Counted from the stretch's first letter, positions 1 through 8,577 are shown. The stretch is DNA of 15,557 nt from Actinomycetes bacterium (GCA_021808665.1 JAKBBA010000079.1:1-15557); one strand, 5' to 3'. Notes: generated by a model not told the origin, from the sequence alone. Program-made: numbers and translations.

Positions 1-427
1 GGAGTGAACGCCGAACAAGCCGACGCCACGCTAGCGCATGTCGTGACCGAAATGAACAGCGCCTTTCCCGACGCTCGCCTGCACCCTCGAAGCTGGCGGC
101 GCTTCGAATCGTCGATGACCAACCACCCCAAGGACCACCACCGTCCTGGCCGCAGCGGTAGCCGCCAACGCAACCCACCTAGTAACCGACAACACCAAGG
201 ACTTCCCGCCCCGCAGCCGGCCGGATGGCCTGACCGTTCAGCGCTGCGAGCCGTTCCTCCTCGCGCAGCTATCAGCGCGACCTGACCGCTTCCTCGCAGC
301 AGTAGCGAACATAAGCAGCCGACATCAACAGCCCCCACACACGCCCCACCAGCTTGCCGAGCAGCTCACCGCCAGCGGACACCTGCCGATCCTTGGCGCC
401 GCCCTCTTGGGAGCCATGCGAACCTGA
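1..427 (+). pseudogene. PIN-domain toxin-like gene, 3' part, frameshifted
   Basis: The left edge cuts into a gene of the PIN-domain (VapC-like RNase toxin) family. Reading frame 1 is open from the window start and gives residues including NAEQADATLAHVV and TNHPKD. From about base 140 the homology continues in frame 2 (TVLAAAVAANATHLVTDNTK, then DFPPRSRP), ending at the TGA at 425-427. The TNHPKD...VLAAAV...THLVT.N..DFP pattern is the typical C-terminal half of free-standing PIN proteins. The Asp-containing LVTDNTKDFP segment would carry part of the acidic metal site. One extra base near 133-140 breaks the frame, so no full protein can be made. Its N-terminus and any antitoxin gene lie outside the window. 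The family call rests on motif memory; a sequencing error at the frameshift is the main alternative. Confidence 0.7.
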
Positions 428-600
428 CAATCCACCGGTCGAGCCAGGGGCTCCGACGGCAAATGGCTGAGCCGATAACGCAGACGGACGTCGCCACAAC
501 AGCCAAGGGCTCGCTACGGTTCACGCTGGAGATGACGACAGGTTCCTCCTGTCTACAAAATGCGGCCTTGCATGCCAGTCAACCCCCGCTTAGGTCTAAC
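428..600. other. Intergenic region downstream of xylB
   Basis: No gene is visible between the PIN remnant and the end of xylB. It holds a short hairpin (537-553) and a 28-base stretch (494-521) that is closely repeated near 13525-13552. Confidence 0.6.
537..553 (-). terminator. Weak hairpin after xylB
   Basis: GACAGG (537-542) and CCTGTC (548-553) form a perfect 6-bp stem around a 5-base loop, about 50 bases past the end of the ten-gene operon. There is no T tract on the transcribed side, so it is at best a weak or factor-assisted terminator. It is listed because it is the only obvious stem-loop after the last gene. Confidence 0.25.
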
Positions 601-2031
601 TCAGACTACGAAGTCCCGACTTTCGCAGTACGCAGCCCGAACTGTGTCGGCGTCTGCTTCCGCATCGGGATATACAATGCTGATTGTTCCAGGACTCCAC
701 TCCCTGATGATGTCTGCCGCGCTCACTCCCCTAACGACTGATGCGGCTTGTACACATGCCCCGCGAGCGACGAATTCCGCGCCCTCGGGCACGGTTACCG
801 GTCGCTGCGCTAGGTCTGCAAGAATCTGACGGTATGCAGGCGAACGCGCTGCTCCTCCTACTAGGAATAGCGTCCCGTCGCTGACAGGCACTCCGGCCCG
901 CTGCATGGCATCAATACCGTCGAGTAAAGAGCAGACGACACCTTCGACAGCAGCCCGCGCAAGCTGCTCGCGGCTTATGGTTGACCGTATGCCTCGCAGT
1001 AGTCCTGTTGCGTCTGGACGGAACGGGGTCCTTTCGCCATCGAAATAGGGGACGAGCACCAATCCTCCCGAACCGGGGGGCGCGAGGGCCGCAAGCTCTG
1101 CGAATTCCTCGGCGTCGACGGCTAAGAGGCGGGCCACGGCGTCGGTGACCTTGGCGGCATTCAATGTGCACACCAAGGGAAGGAAGCGGCCAGTAGCGTC
1201 AGCGAAGCCGGCCACTGCTCCGGTCGCATCATGGGTTGCTCGGTCGGTAACGGCGAAAACCGTGCCTGAAGTGCCAATCGAGACTGCAATGTCACCGGCG
1301 GCGAGACCGATCCCAAGTGCAGCCGCCATGTTGTCGCCCGTGCCTGGTCCTACGGTGGCGTGCTTCCACACTCCCGCAGGTTCGTCCGGTTCAAGGATTT
1401 TGGGGAGGGCCTCCTCGTGTACTCCGATGACCTCAAGCACGTCGTCCAGCCAGGCACTCCTCTCTGCGGAGAAATAGCCTGTCCCTGAAGCATCGCCTCG
1501 TTCGGTGACCATTGATCCCGTCAGCTTCCAGGTGAGCCAGTCGTGGGGAAGCAGCACCTTGGCGACTCGGGAAAAGTTCTGCGGCTCGCGGCGTCGAAGC
1601 CACGCCAATTTGGTCGCCGTGAATGATGCCGTTGGCACGCTGCCGCACTCCGCTGCCCACGCTGCTGGACCTCCCAGTGCGTGCACGAGGTCGACGGCAT
1701 CCGGGGCGGATTCGGAGTCGTTCCAAAGTTTTGCGGGGCGGATAGTGTCGTCGCTTGAATCGAGCACTACCATGCCGTGCTGTTGGGCGGCGACACTGAT
1801 GCCGACGAGATCGGCGGCAATAGACGCGTGCTCGAGCAGAGGTTCGAGGCCTTTCCACCAGGAGCGTGGATCCTGTTCGCTGCAGGGCGGCGTGGTAGCC
1901 GGATGCGGGGCGGAACCCCGCCAGAGCAACTCGCCGTCATCGACTTGGCGCACTTCCACTTTGACCGCTTGCGTCGAGGAGTCGACACCCACGACTGCGC
2001 GAGGAAGCTTGCGTGTCGATACCTTAGCCAT
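601..2031 (-). CDS. xylB: Xylulokinase (FGGY family carbohydrate kinase)
   Basis: A 476-residue FGGY kinase, close to the usual 480-500 of XylB. It would phosphorylate D-xylulose to D-xylulose 5-phosphate in the cytoplasm, feeding the pentose phosphate pathway. The N-terminal phosphate-binding segment VGVDSSTQAVK is at residues 14-24. The AQQHGMV substrate motif typical of xylulokinases is at 82-88. The predicted catalytic Asp is D233 in GTGDNMAAALG, and a second nucleotide-binding loop, SIGTSGTVFA, is at 251-260. The late VGGAARSPAYRQILAD segment is the conserved ADP-binding region of the family. The ATG start overlaps the end of the upstream dehydrogenase gene by 8 nt, which fits translational coupling. 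It is the last gene of the operon. Xylulokinase is the best call; ribulokinase or another ketose kinase is less likely given the QHG motif. Confidence 0.9.
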   Translation of the reverse strand: MAKVSTRKLPRAVVGVDSSTQAVKVEVRQVDDGELLWRGSAPHPATTPPCSEQDPRSWWKGLEPLLEHASIAADLVGISVAAQQHGMVVLDSSDDTIRPAKLWNDSESAPDAVDLVHALGGPAAWAAECGSVPTASFTATKLAWLRRREPQNFSRVAKVLLPHDWLTWKLTGSMVTERGDASGTGYFSAERSAWLDDVLEVIGVHEEALPKILEPDEPAGVWKHATVGPGTGDNMAAALGIGLAAGDIAVSIGTSGTVFAVTDRATHDATGAVAGFADATGRFLPLVCTLNAAKVTDAVARLLAVDAEEFAELAALAPPGSGGLVLVPYFDGERTPFRPDATGLLRGIRSTISREQLARAAVEGVVCSLLDGIDAMQRAGVPVSDGTLFLVGGAARSPAYRQILADLAQRPVTVPEGAEFVARGACVQAASVVRGVSAADIIREWSPGTISIVYPDAEADADTVRAAYCESRDFVV

Positions 2032-3022
2032 TGGGCAGGATATGTACCTTGATTCCTCTGCCCCCGCGAACCATCGACAGCGCCTCGGCGAATTCGTCGA
2101 GCGGCAATGCGTGAGTAAGTAGAGGCGAGGTCTCTATTGCGCCAGACGCCATCATTTCAAGGGCGGCACCATAGCTGTGCAACACGGCCATCGAACCGAT
2201 GACAGTGATCTCGTCGTTGTAAATCCTGAACGGTTCCACCCTCGCCATAGCCCCAGCAGGTGCCACCCCGAAGATAAGAAGACGACCACCGCGTTGCACC
2301 GACGCGAACGCCTCTTCGATCGCAGCAACGGATCCGGTGACATCCACGATCGCAGAAAACTTCTCTCCGTCTAGGTCGCCGATTGCGTTGACTGCGTCTG
2401 TGGCGCCCAAAGCTTTGGCAGCGTCACGTCGGGAAGCGACACGGTCAACGACAACCAGGCGGCAGGCGCCGGCCCGAACAAGCAATTGCAACAGCAAGAG
2501 CCCCATCGTGCCGGCTCCTACCACGAGGACGCTCTCCCCCAAGACAGGACCGAGCCGTCGGACTCCATGGACAGTGCATGACAAGGGCTCCACCAGCGCC
2601 GCTGAACGGGAATCCATGCTGCTCGGCAGTTGGTACACGTTGGCCGCGGGGACGACGACGAACTCGGCGAAGGCGCCATCGACGGTGTCACCTATTGCGC
2701 CCCAGTTGAGGCACAAGTTTCCTCGACCACGACGGCAATCGTCGCATCTGCCACAGAACAGCGACGGATCGACCGCCACCCGATCGCCGACTGATAGCCC
2801 ATCGGGGGGTGTCGGTCCAAGGTCAACCAATTCGCCACTGAACTCGTGTCCGGGGATGATCGGATACGGCGTAGGCGGGAACTCGCCGTCGACTATGTGT
2901 ACGTCGGTACCACAGACGCCGCAGGCGTCGACCCGAACGATGACCTGCCCTTCCGCGGCCACAGGATCCGGCACGTCCCTTACGGCTATAGTTCCGGGCT
3001 GATCTATTACGACTGCCCGCAT
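2024..3022 (-). CDS. Zinc-dependent polyol-type dehydrogenase (MDR family)
   Basis: A 332-residue medium-chain dehydrogenase related to sorbitol, xylitol, arabitol and threonine dehydrogenases. It probably oxidises a polyol hydroxyl to a ketone with NAD(P). Catalytic zinc ligands are visible as C37 (GVCGTD), H59-E60 (GHEF) and E145 (EPLSC). The structural zinc site is complete, with Cys at 90, 93, 96 and 104. The Rossmann loop VGAGTMG is at 168-174. The ATG start is preceded by an AGAGGGGA ribosome site. It lies 33 nt after the hydrolase gene and overlaps xylB by 8 nt. Its position directly before xylulokinase suggests it makes, or leads to, xylulose. The exact substrate cannot be read from sequence. 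It is a distant paralogue of the dehydrogenase at 8580-9668, so two different oxidation steps are likely. Confidence 0.88.
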   Translation of the reverse strand: MRAVVIDQPGTIAVRDVPDPVAAEGQVIVRVDACGVCGTDVHIVDGEFPPTPYPIIPGHEFSGELVDLGPTPPDGLSVGDRVAVDPSLFCGRCDDCRRGRGNLCLNWGAIGDTVDGAFAEFVVVPAANVYQLPSSMDSRSAALVEPLSCTVHGVRRLGPVLGESVLVVGAGTMGLLLLQLLVRAGACRLVVVDRVASRRDAAKALGATDAVNAIGDLDGEKFSAIVDVTGSVAAIEEAFASVQRGGRLLIFGVAPAGAMARVEPFRIYNDEITVIGSMAVLHSYGAALEMMASGAIETSPLLTHALPLDEFAEALSMVRGGRGIKVHILPNG

Positions 3023-3055
3023 CGAACGTTCCCCTCTTCTCGAATGCCGACCGGC

Positions 3056-4360
3056 CTAAAGTTCATCGTTGGCCTCCTTTGTGACTCGTCGTCCGACGTC
3101 GAGTGCTGCTTCTCGAAAGATGGCGCGCGCCATTCTTGATCTCTCGCGTTGCGCCCGCTGCTCCAAAATGTTCCGACAGACGTCGACGACATCGGCGTCA
3201 TCGGTCGACCCGAGCACCGCGATATAGGCGAGATGCGTGGCAAGGCGCAGGTCGCCCACTCCAGCGAGGTGGAGAGCTCGCTTCGTGAGCGCCTTAGCAC
3301 CACCCGCAGCTTCGCAAAGCTCACGAGCGACCGCTTCGTCCGCTGCGGGCTTAAGTCGCGTGGGATTGCCGTCGTACCACCCGCCGTAGAAGCGCCAGAC
3401 GTTGCGGACCAGAAACTCGTCGTCATCGAAGACGGGCAGCATGTACGGCCTGGTCGTCAGCTCCTCCGGGACTCGGACGGTGTGGATTACCTCGTCGAGT
3501 TGTGCCCCGCGGTTCATCAGAGCAAGCGTCTGCTCCTCGATGCTTTCGAGGTAGGCGGCCACGTCGCTGAGGGCTGTGCGTACCCGCTTGGCGCCGAAGA
3601 TCGGGAAGCCGTGCCCCGGTAGGAGGATCTCTGCTTCATGGGCCATCATGGACCTCAAAGCACGCGCCCAGTCCCCGACGTATCGCTGAGACTTGCGCGG
3701 GTTGCCGGCGTTCGGTGCGACCCACATGAAGAAATCGCCGCAACAGAGAACACGTTCCTGCGGTAACCACACCCAAGTCGCGTCGTCGGTTTCCCCACGC
3801 CCGTGGCGAAGCTCACACGTCAGTGCACCGACTTGAAGCGACATCTCTTGGCAGTAGGTCTCGTCCGGGTAGCGATATTCGCTTGGCCACGTGATGGTCT
3901 CGTCCTGGAACTGTCGGCGATTCACGATGGCGTTGTACTCGAAACTTCTCTGATACTTCTCGAAGCGCTCTGGTACACCGACGTGGGAAATGACATGGGG
4001 TCTCGGTTCGCCGCGCTCGTCGGCGGCAGCGTCGATGCAGTCAAGACCCCCGGTGTGGTCGGGATGTCCGTGGGTCAGGACGACGTGGGTCACAGGACCC
4101 GGCGACCACTCACGCAGCCGCCGAAGCATCTCTGCCGCGGTGCGACGCTCGCCGGTGTCGACCAGAAGTAGGCCGCCGTCGGTTCGCACGGCGCTGAGGT
4201 TGCTCCGTGCCGGCCAAAACGCGACATTGTCGGTGACAGCAGTAAGACCGTCGGCGTGAAGCCGAGCGACGTTCTCCTCTTCCCGGGGACTGCCTGTATG
4301 GAATTCTCCGATTTTGATTCGACCGTCCCAGATCCGGTCGACGTAGTCCACGAGGTCCAT
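3056..4360 (-). CDS. Metallo-beta-lactamase-fold hydrolase, alkylsulfatase-like
   Basis: A 434-residue MBL-fold protein. The metal motif HGHPDH is at residues 97-102, with further likely ligands in HGRGETDD (186-193), CCGDFF (206-211) and PGHGFP (248-253). After the hydrolase domain comes FYGGWYDGNPTRLKP (324-338) and a helical segment ending MARAIFREAA (410-419). These match what I recall of the alkyl sulfatase dimerisation domain of class III sulfatases (SdsA1/BDS1 type). It is shorter than SdsA1 because the C-terminal SCP2-like domain is absent. No signal peptide is visible, so it should act in the cytoplasm. The ATG at 4360 is chosen because AAAGG lies 7 nt upstream; a longer in-frame start at 4432 adds a basic tail with no family match. 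Sulfate-ester hydrolysis is the favoured role; another ester or lactone substrate remains possible. Confidence 0.8.
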   Translation of the reverse strand: MDLVDYVDRIWDGRIKIGEFHTGSPREEENVARLHADGLTAVTDNVAFWPARSNLSAVRTDGGLLLVDTGERRTAAEMLRRLREWSPGPVTHVVLTHGHPDHTGGLDCIDAAADERGEPRPHVISHVGVPERFEKYQRSFEYNAIVNRRQFQDETITWPSEYRYPDETYCQEMSLQVGALTCELRHGRGETDDATWVWLPQERVLCCGDFFMWVAPNAGNPRKSQRYVGDWARALRSMMAHEAEILLPGHGFPIFGAKRVRTALSDVAAYLESIEEQTLALMNRGAQLDEVIHTVRVPEELTTRPYMLPVFDDDEFLVRNVWRFYGGWYDGNPTRLKPAADEAVARELCEAAGGAKALTKRALHLAGVGDLRLATHLAYIAVLGSTDDADVVDVCRNILEQRAQRERSRMARAIFREAALDVGRRVTKEANDEL

Positions 4361-4448
4361 TGCTCCACCTTTCCGTCTCGTTGGCTTCCGCGCCGCCGTA
4401 TGACCCAGCGGCTCGTGGTGTGCCGTCGCCATGCGACGGTGACGCTTG

Positions 4449-5237
4449 CTACATCTCGGCGCCGCCGACCATTCCCCAGCGCCGTACTGTCCTCGTCTCG
4501 ATTGGCGTCAGCAGCAGACGGTCCATGGCCAGCCATACGACGCCGATGACAAGAATGACGGCTACTACCGTCGCCCCGTCGAAGACCCGAGACGCCTGAA
4601 TGCTGAGGTACCCCAGGCCATTGCTGGCAGCGATGAGCTCAACGGCGATCAGCGCACGCCAAGCGAACGCCAGGCCCGTTCGCACCCCGCCAAGCACCCC
4701 AACCATGGCGCCAGGAACAAGCACCTCGCGTACCAGAGTTCGTCGGCGGTCGCCGCCAAGTACTCGCACAGCGTCATACATCACCGTCGGAATACTGTCA
4801 GCCCCGAGAAGCGTGTTATACAACACGATAAAAAAGACGTTGTTGGCTATGACGAAGAGGACCGGTCCCGTCCCGAAGCCGAACCACACGATTGCGATGG
4901 GGATCCAAGCGATTCCGGCGATAGCATTGAAGAACGCTATGACGGGCATCACCAACTCTTTTGTCAAGCGGCTGAGCGTGACAGCAAGCCCCAACGCCAC
5001 ACCGGTCAGCGCACCGACGACAAATGCGATTGCAAGCCGGCTAAGGCTATCGCCCAAAGCGCGAAAAATAGTACCATTTCTCGTCAAGTGCCATAAGGTG
5101 AGGATGACCTGGGTCAAGTGGGGAAGCTTGTAGGCGGGAACGTGGTCGACGTGTGGAAGCAATATCCAAAGACCGAGGACGATTGCCAGCGGCACAAAGC
5201 CCGGCCGCAGAGCGGATCGCCAAGTGAGGCGCTTCAC
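4449..5237 (-). CDS. ABC transporter permease, NitT/TauT (SsuC-like) family
   Basis: A 262-residue inner-membrane permease of the BPD_transp_1 fold with about six hydrophobic segments, starting just after a short basic N-terminus (MKRLTWRSALRPG). The cytoplasmic coupling loop is the segment VRVLGGDRRRTLVREVLVPG, followed by VLGGVRTGLAFAWRALIAVE, the pattern seen in SsuC/TauC permeases. The GTG start at 5237 is chosen because it overlaps the previous stop as GTGA and has AGGAG upstream; an earlier in-frame ATG at 5321 would overlap the other permease far more. It ends with RRWGMVG, almost the same tail as the other permease (QRWGMVG), which points to an ancient duplication. It probably forms a heterodimeric channel with that permease. 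Confidence 0.88.
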   Translation of the reverse strand: MKRLTWRSALRPGFVPLAIVLGLWILLPHVDHVPAYKLPHLTQVILTLWHLTRNGTIFRALGDSLSRLAIAFVVGALTGVALGLAVTLSRLTKELVMPVIAFFNAIAGIAWIPIAIVWFGFGTGPVLFVIANNVFFIVLYNTLLGADSIPTVMYDAVRVLGGDRRRTLVREVLVPGAMVGVLGGVRTGLAFAWRALIAVELIAASNGLGYLSIQASRVFDGATVVAVILVIGVVWLAMDRLLLTPIETRTVRRWGMVGGAEM

Positions 5238-6097
5238 CTCTGCACTGCTCCTACCATACCCCAGCGCTGTATTGTGGCCTGCTCCACCGGGCGGAGGTAG
5301 CAGCGGTCGATCGCGAGCCATATGATACCAATTGTGATCATGCCGGCGATCGTTCGCTGCGTGAGCTGGTTCGCCCGGCTTTCAAAGATCAAGTAGCCGA
5401 GGCCGCTGTGAGCGGCAATCATTTCCGCGCCGATGAGCGAACGGAACCCGTAGCCCGCACCTGTCCGAACTCCGGTCACGATCCCGGGCAGAGCGCCGGG
5501 AATGAACACGTGATAGGCCATCTGGAGTCGATTTGCGCCTAGGCATTGCGCCGACTGAATCCGATTGCGAGAGATCTGCTTGATCCCCGTCATTGTGCTC
5601 GCCACGACAGGGAAGAAAGATACGTACGCGATGCTAAGCACGATTACCTTGAAGCCGTAGCCGAACCACAAGACGAACAGCGGTATCCACGCTAATTCGA
5701 CGATAGCCGTGAAGAAGTTGATCAGAGGGAAGAACATCTGAGCAAGTGGCCTGGAAAGAGAGAGAGCAAGGGCTGTCGGGATGGCCAGACCGACCCCAAC
5801 GACGACACCGACAAGCCACCTCCACATGCTTACTTCGGTATAGGCCAACAGGACCCCGTGGCCAATGAGAATCCCAAAAGTTTTGAAGACAAGGGGCGGG
5901 CGAGGATAGAGGTAGTTGGAGAAGCCGAGAATGAGCGCCGAGGCCTCCCATAGGCCGACAAGCACGGCGAAGGGCAGCAGCACCTTTCCCACCCGAACGA
6001 GCGCCTTGAGAAAGCGACCCTGTCGCCCCGGGGAACCAGACAAGGACTGATGACGGACGTTACTGGAGCCAGAGCGAGCAGGAAGGAGACTCGTCAT
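5234..6097 (-). CDS. ABC transporter permease, NitT/TauT (SsuC-like) family
   Basis: A 287-residue integral membrane permease. A hydrophilic N-terminus of about 35 residues leads into the first membrane segment (LLPFAVLVGLWEASALIL, 40-57). The central ELAWIPLFVLWFGYG (134-148) and the ATPase-contact loop around GANRLQMAYHVFIPGALPG (187-205) are typical of this family. The ATG start overlaps the stop of the ATPase gene as ATGA, and the stop overlaps the next permease start, so ATPase and both permeases are coupled. Two different permeases rather than one homodimeric SsuC-type subunit is a less usual arrangement for this class and may reflect substrate asymmetry. The substrate is not evident from the sequence. 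Confidence 0.9.
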   Translation of the reverse strand: MTSLLPARSGSSNVRHQSLSGSPGRQGRFLKALVRVGKVLLPFAVLVGLWEASALILGFSNYLYPRPPLVFKTFGILIGHGVLLAYTEVSMWRWLVGVVVGVGLAIPTALALSLSRPLAQMFFPLINFFTAIVELAWIPLFVLWFGYGFKVIVLSIAYVSFFPVVASTMTGIKQISRNRIQSAQCLGANRLQMAYHVFIPGALPGIVTGVRTGAGYGFRSLIGAEMIAAHSGLGYLIFESRANQLTQRTIAGMITIGIIWLAIDRCYLRPVEQATIQRWGMVGAVQR

Positions 6098-6951
6098 CCG
6101 GCCGAGACCTGAACATCTGCGCCCGAGGCGGTAGCGCCCCGAACTTCTCGGACTGAGGCCAGGAGGGTCGCCGTGACGCTGGCAAGTTCCGAGACGGCAT
6201 CAGGAGAAAAGCGAGTCTCATGGGGAAGCGGGACATTGAAAATATCCTTGATCCGGCCCGGCGAAGGCGACATCACGACGACGCGATCAGCAAGGAGGGC
6301 CGACTCCTCGACGGAGTGTGTCACGAAGATCACCGTCTGTCCCAACTCCCGCCACAGGCCGACCAATTCCTCCTGGAGTACGCTTCGCGTCTGGGCATCC
6401 ACAGCAGCGAACGGTTCGTCCATCAGTAGAACTTTAGGGCGCGCCGCAAGCGTACGGGCAACGGCGGCCCGCTGGCGCATGCCCCCGGACAACTCGTGGG
6501 GGTACTTGCCGCCGACTCCCTCTAGCCCCACCAGCGCAAGAAACTCCGCAGCCGTCTCGCGGGACTCGCTTCGCGACGAGCCGTTTAGGCGCGGTCCCAA
6601 GGCAACATTCGAAGCCACCGTCTTCCATGGCAGAAGTGCGTAGTCCTGGAAGACGACTCCGCGATCTCTGCTCGGTCCTGACACCAACGCCCCGTCCAGT
6701 GTCACAGTACCCCTACTCGGTTTCATAAGCCCAGCCACGATCATCAAGAGAGTGGACTTGCCACAGCCGGATGGGCCAAGGAGGCAAAGAAACTCCCGGG
6801 CCTTGACGTCTAGGTTTACCGATTCCAAGGCGATGTGGACGACGTCGGAACCCTCGCGGCGATAGTCGTGACCGACGTCGCGAATCTCGATCCGACCGGC
6901 AGAATACTCGCTGGATCCCGCCGGCGTGTGCTCGCGCACCTTAGCCGCCAC
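6094..6951 (-). CDS. ABC transporter ATP-binding protein, SsuB/TauB-like
   Basis: A 285-residue ABC ATPase that would power import through the two adjacent permeases. All motifs are intact: Walker A GPSGCGKST (59-67), Q-loop VVFQDYALLPW (99-109), signature LSGGMRQR (154-161), Walker B VLLMDEP (174-180) and the switch His in THSVEES (211-217). The FQDYALLPWKTV and SGGMRQRAAVARTL wording is characteristic of nitrate/sulfonate/taurine importers rather than sugar importers. It lacks the long C-terminal regulatory domain of MalK-type proteins, again arguing against a CUT1 sugar transporter. The GTG start gives an 11-nt overlap with the small gene upstream. Confidence 0.92.
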   Translation of the reverse strand: MAAKVREHTPAGSSEYSAGRIEIRDVGHDYRREGSDVVHIALESVNLDVKAREFLCLLGPSGCGKSTLLMIVAGLMKPSRGTVTLDGALVSGPSRDRGVVFQDYALLPWKTVASNVALGPRLNGSSRSESRETAAEFLALVGLEGVGGKYPHELSGGMRQRAAVARTLAARPKVLLMDEPFAAVDAQTRSVLQEELVGLWRELGQTVIFVTHSVEESALLADRVVVMSPSPGRIKDIFNVPLPHETRFSPDAVSELASVTATLLASVREVRGATASGADVQVSAG

Positions 6952-7312
6952 TCCAGCTTCTCACCGAGCGAACCCAATACTGTCCGGCGATAGCCGTTAC
7001 CGAACCGCTCGAGACACCACTCATGTAGATGGTGGCACCTTTGGTTTGAACCGTGTTGCCCTCCTTCGACAAGTATGCAAGATTGAAGCTTTCCGGAGCG
7101 AAGCGGAGCTGGACGGCAATGTTCGCCGTGCCGAGGCGGGCTAGTTGCGCGGACACCGCAGCAGGGATTCTAGAGGCGCCGTATACTCTCTCACCAATGG
7201 CTTGACTTGCGAGCAGTACGACGATCGTGACCGTGGCGACGAGCGGCACCCGCCACGGTCCAAATCGGATCCTACGACTCCGAACCCGCTGTTTCGACCC
7301 AGCCAGCTGCAT
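6941..7312 (-). CDS. Unrecognised membrane-anchored protein in the transporter operon
   Basis: A 123-residue protein that I do not recognise. A strongly basic N-terminus (KQRVRSRRIRFGPWR, 7-21) is followed by one hydrophobic segment (VPLVATVTIVVLLASQAIG, about 22-40), then about 80 residues predicted to lie outside the membrane by the positive-inside rule. The outer part has alternating hydrophobic residues, suggesting beta strands. No lipobox or catalytic motif is seen. The ATG sits 6 nt after the binding-protein stop, and the stop lies within the ATPase start, so it is tightly held between core transporter genes. That position suggests an accessory subunit of the importer. The reading frame is uninterrupted. 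Alternatives are a small stand-alone envelope protein or a degenerate domain. Function is unknown. Confidence 0.65.
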   Translation of the reverse strand: MQLAGSKQRVRSRRIRFGPWRVPLVATVTIVVLLASQAIGERVYGASRIPAAVSAQLARLGTANIAVQLRFAPESFNLAYLSKEGNTVQTKGATIYMSGVSSGSVTAIAGQYWVRSVRSWSGG

Positions 7313-7318
7313 CCCGAA

Positions 7319-8521
7319 CTACGGTAGCTGCGCGCTTGCAGGGATAGGCGGTAGGTCACTGAAGAATTGAGGGTCTGCCTTCTGCAGCGCCACCATGTAG
7401 CTCGTATTTATAGCCGAACTAAGATTGAAAGTTCCAGTGATAGCTTTCGTATTTTCAAGGAAGGGAACCATATAGTTCTGTAGTCCGGATGTAACAAGCT
7501 TCGACATGCGCATGTCGAAGGTGACGTGCTTAATCGCACGCTGAGCGACAGCCAACTGGAGTCCAGTTATATATTGCGTCGCTATCGTGGCACCGGTACT
7601 CAGGTGCGCCCTCACATAACTCTCGGACTGCGCCACGGCAGCAAGGAATGCCTCGGTGACCGCCTTATGTGACGACAGGTATGAGTTGCTAGATACGATC
7701 ACTCCCGGGTCGTACCAAGTCTTAGCGCTGTCCTCGATGACAAGTTTGGAGCCGGGCACCTGTTGGAGCGCAGCGGACGGCCACGGTTCAAACGTTGCGA
7801 TTGCGTCCACCGAGCCCCTGGCCAGAGCGGTCACACCGTCAGGCGGGGCCAAGTTCACGAGATGCACATCGGAAAGAGTAAGGTGCTGCGCTTGCAACAG
7901 ACTTTGCAGGTACCCCACTGCGTCCGTATTTAGCGCAACCCCGATAGTCTTTCCCTTGAGCGAGGCGATGTTTCCTGGCGATATCCCGCTATGTGGCCCG
8001 GCAACAATAGCCTGATTCTCAGCATAGTACGGAAGAACTGCCGAACCATGGTTGTCTGCAATGATCCGAAGTGGGATTCCCTTGGCGACACTCGTCAGAA
8101 GCGGATCCACGCCGACGTCACCAAACTGAGCTGCTCCTGCAGCAACCTCATTCATAACCTCAACACCAGTTGGCTCGACGATTATTTTGGCATTAAGACC
8201 CCACTTGTGGAAAATCCCATTGTGAAGAGCAGTGAAAAAAGAGGTTCCATCTATGGAGCCTACAGCAGCGATCGTGATCGTTGCGGATACCGGCGCAACT
8301 GACGATGATCCGCTTATGGCACTAGAAGTAGCAGTACTAGACGAAGACGACGAGGCATTGGTGGTGGTGCTGCTTGAGCACGCACCGAGTATCAGGCACG
8401 CGGCAAGGATTCCTGGAATCGCAATCCGCTGACTAATACCTTCGTGGTCATTTCCTGTCCTCCACCGAGTGACGCTCTCTCGTGGCGAGACTTCTGTCAG
8501 GTAACGGTTTGATGCACGCAT
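7319..8521 (-). CDS. Substrate-binding lipoprotein, NMT1/SsuA-like
   Basis: A 400-residue extracytoplasmic binding protein. The hydrophobic stretch IPGILAACLILGAC (35-48) ends in lipobox LGAC with Cys48 as the lipidated residue. It is followed by a Ser/Thr/Ala-rich linker to about residue 78, typical of actinobacterial lipoproteins. The mature domain begins ATITIAAVGSIDG and carries the pattern EVAAGAAQFGDVGVDPLL, LKGKTIGV and VDAIATFEPWPSAAL. This pattern is typical of the NitT/TauT/NMT1 class, which binds sulfonates, nitrate, thiamine precursors or aromatic acids. The ATG at 8521 has GGGGAGAGGG just upstream. The n-region is long (about 32 residues), so a later start cannot be excluded, though no better in-frame one is seen. 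It delivers ligand to the permease pair encoded downstream. Confidence 0.88.
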   Translation of the reverse strand: MRASNRYLTEVSPRESVTRWRTGNDHEGISQRIAIPGILAACLILGACSSSTTTNASSSSSSTATSSAISGSSSVAPVSATITIAAVGSIDGTSFFTALHNGIFHKWGLNAKIIVEPTGVEVMNEVAAGAAQFGDVGVDPLLTSVAKGIPLRIIADNHGSAVLPYYAENQAIVAGPHSGISPGNIASLKGKTIGVALNTDAVGYLQSLLQAQHLTLSDVHLVNLAPPDGVTALARGSVDAIATFEPWPSAALQQVPGSKLVIEDSAKTWYDPGVIVSSNSYLSSHKAVTEAFLAAVAQSESYVRAHLSTGATIATQYITGLQLAVAQRAIKHVTFDMRMSKLVTSGLQNYMVPFLENTKAITGTFNLSSAINTSYMVALQKADPQFFSDLPPIPASAQLP

Positions 8522-8531
8522 AACCCTCTCC

Positions 8532-8569
8532 CCATATATGGTTTAGCAGTGTTCTTTAACTTAAACAAC
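8532..8569 (-). promoter_or_regulatory. Dyad and palindrome upstream of the binding-protein gene
   Basis: A 19-bp imperfect dyad (8551-8569, half sites GTTCTTTAA and TTAAACAAC, one mismatch) and a 10-bp palindrome CCATATATGG (8532-8541) lie in the AT-rich gap before the lipoprotein gene. They could mark an internal promoter and operator that raises binding-protein levels. TTGTTT with a 17-nt spacer to TAAACC is a weak promoter candidate. Confidence 0.35.
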
Positions 8570-8577
8570 CAGCTGAT

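Noticed and set aside
8389..8455. A short frame starting ATG near 8453 with a good GGAGG-type site inside the lipoprotein gene
   Set aside because: It lies wholly inside the coding start of the binding protein, which has its own good ribosome site at 8521, so a separate gene or a frameshifted start is not needed.
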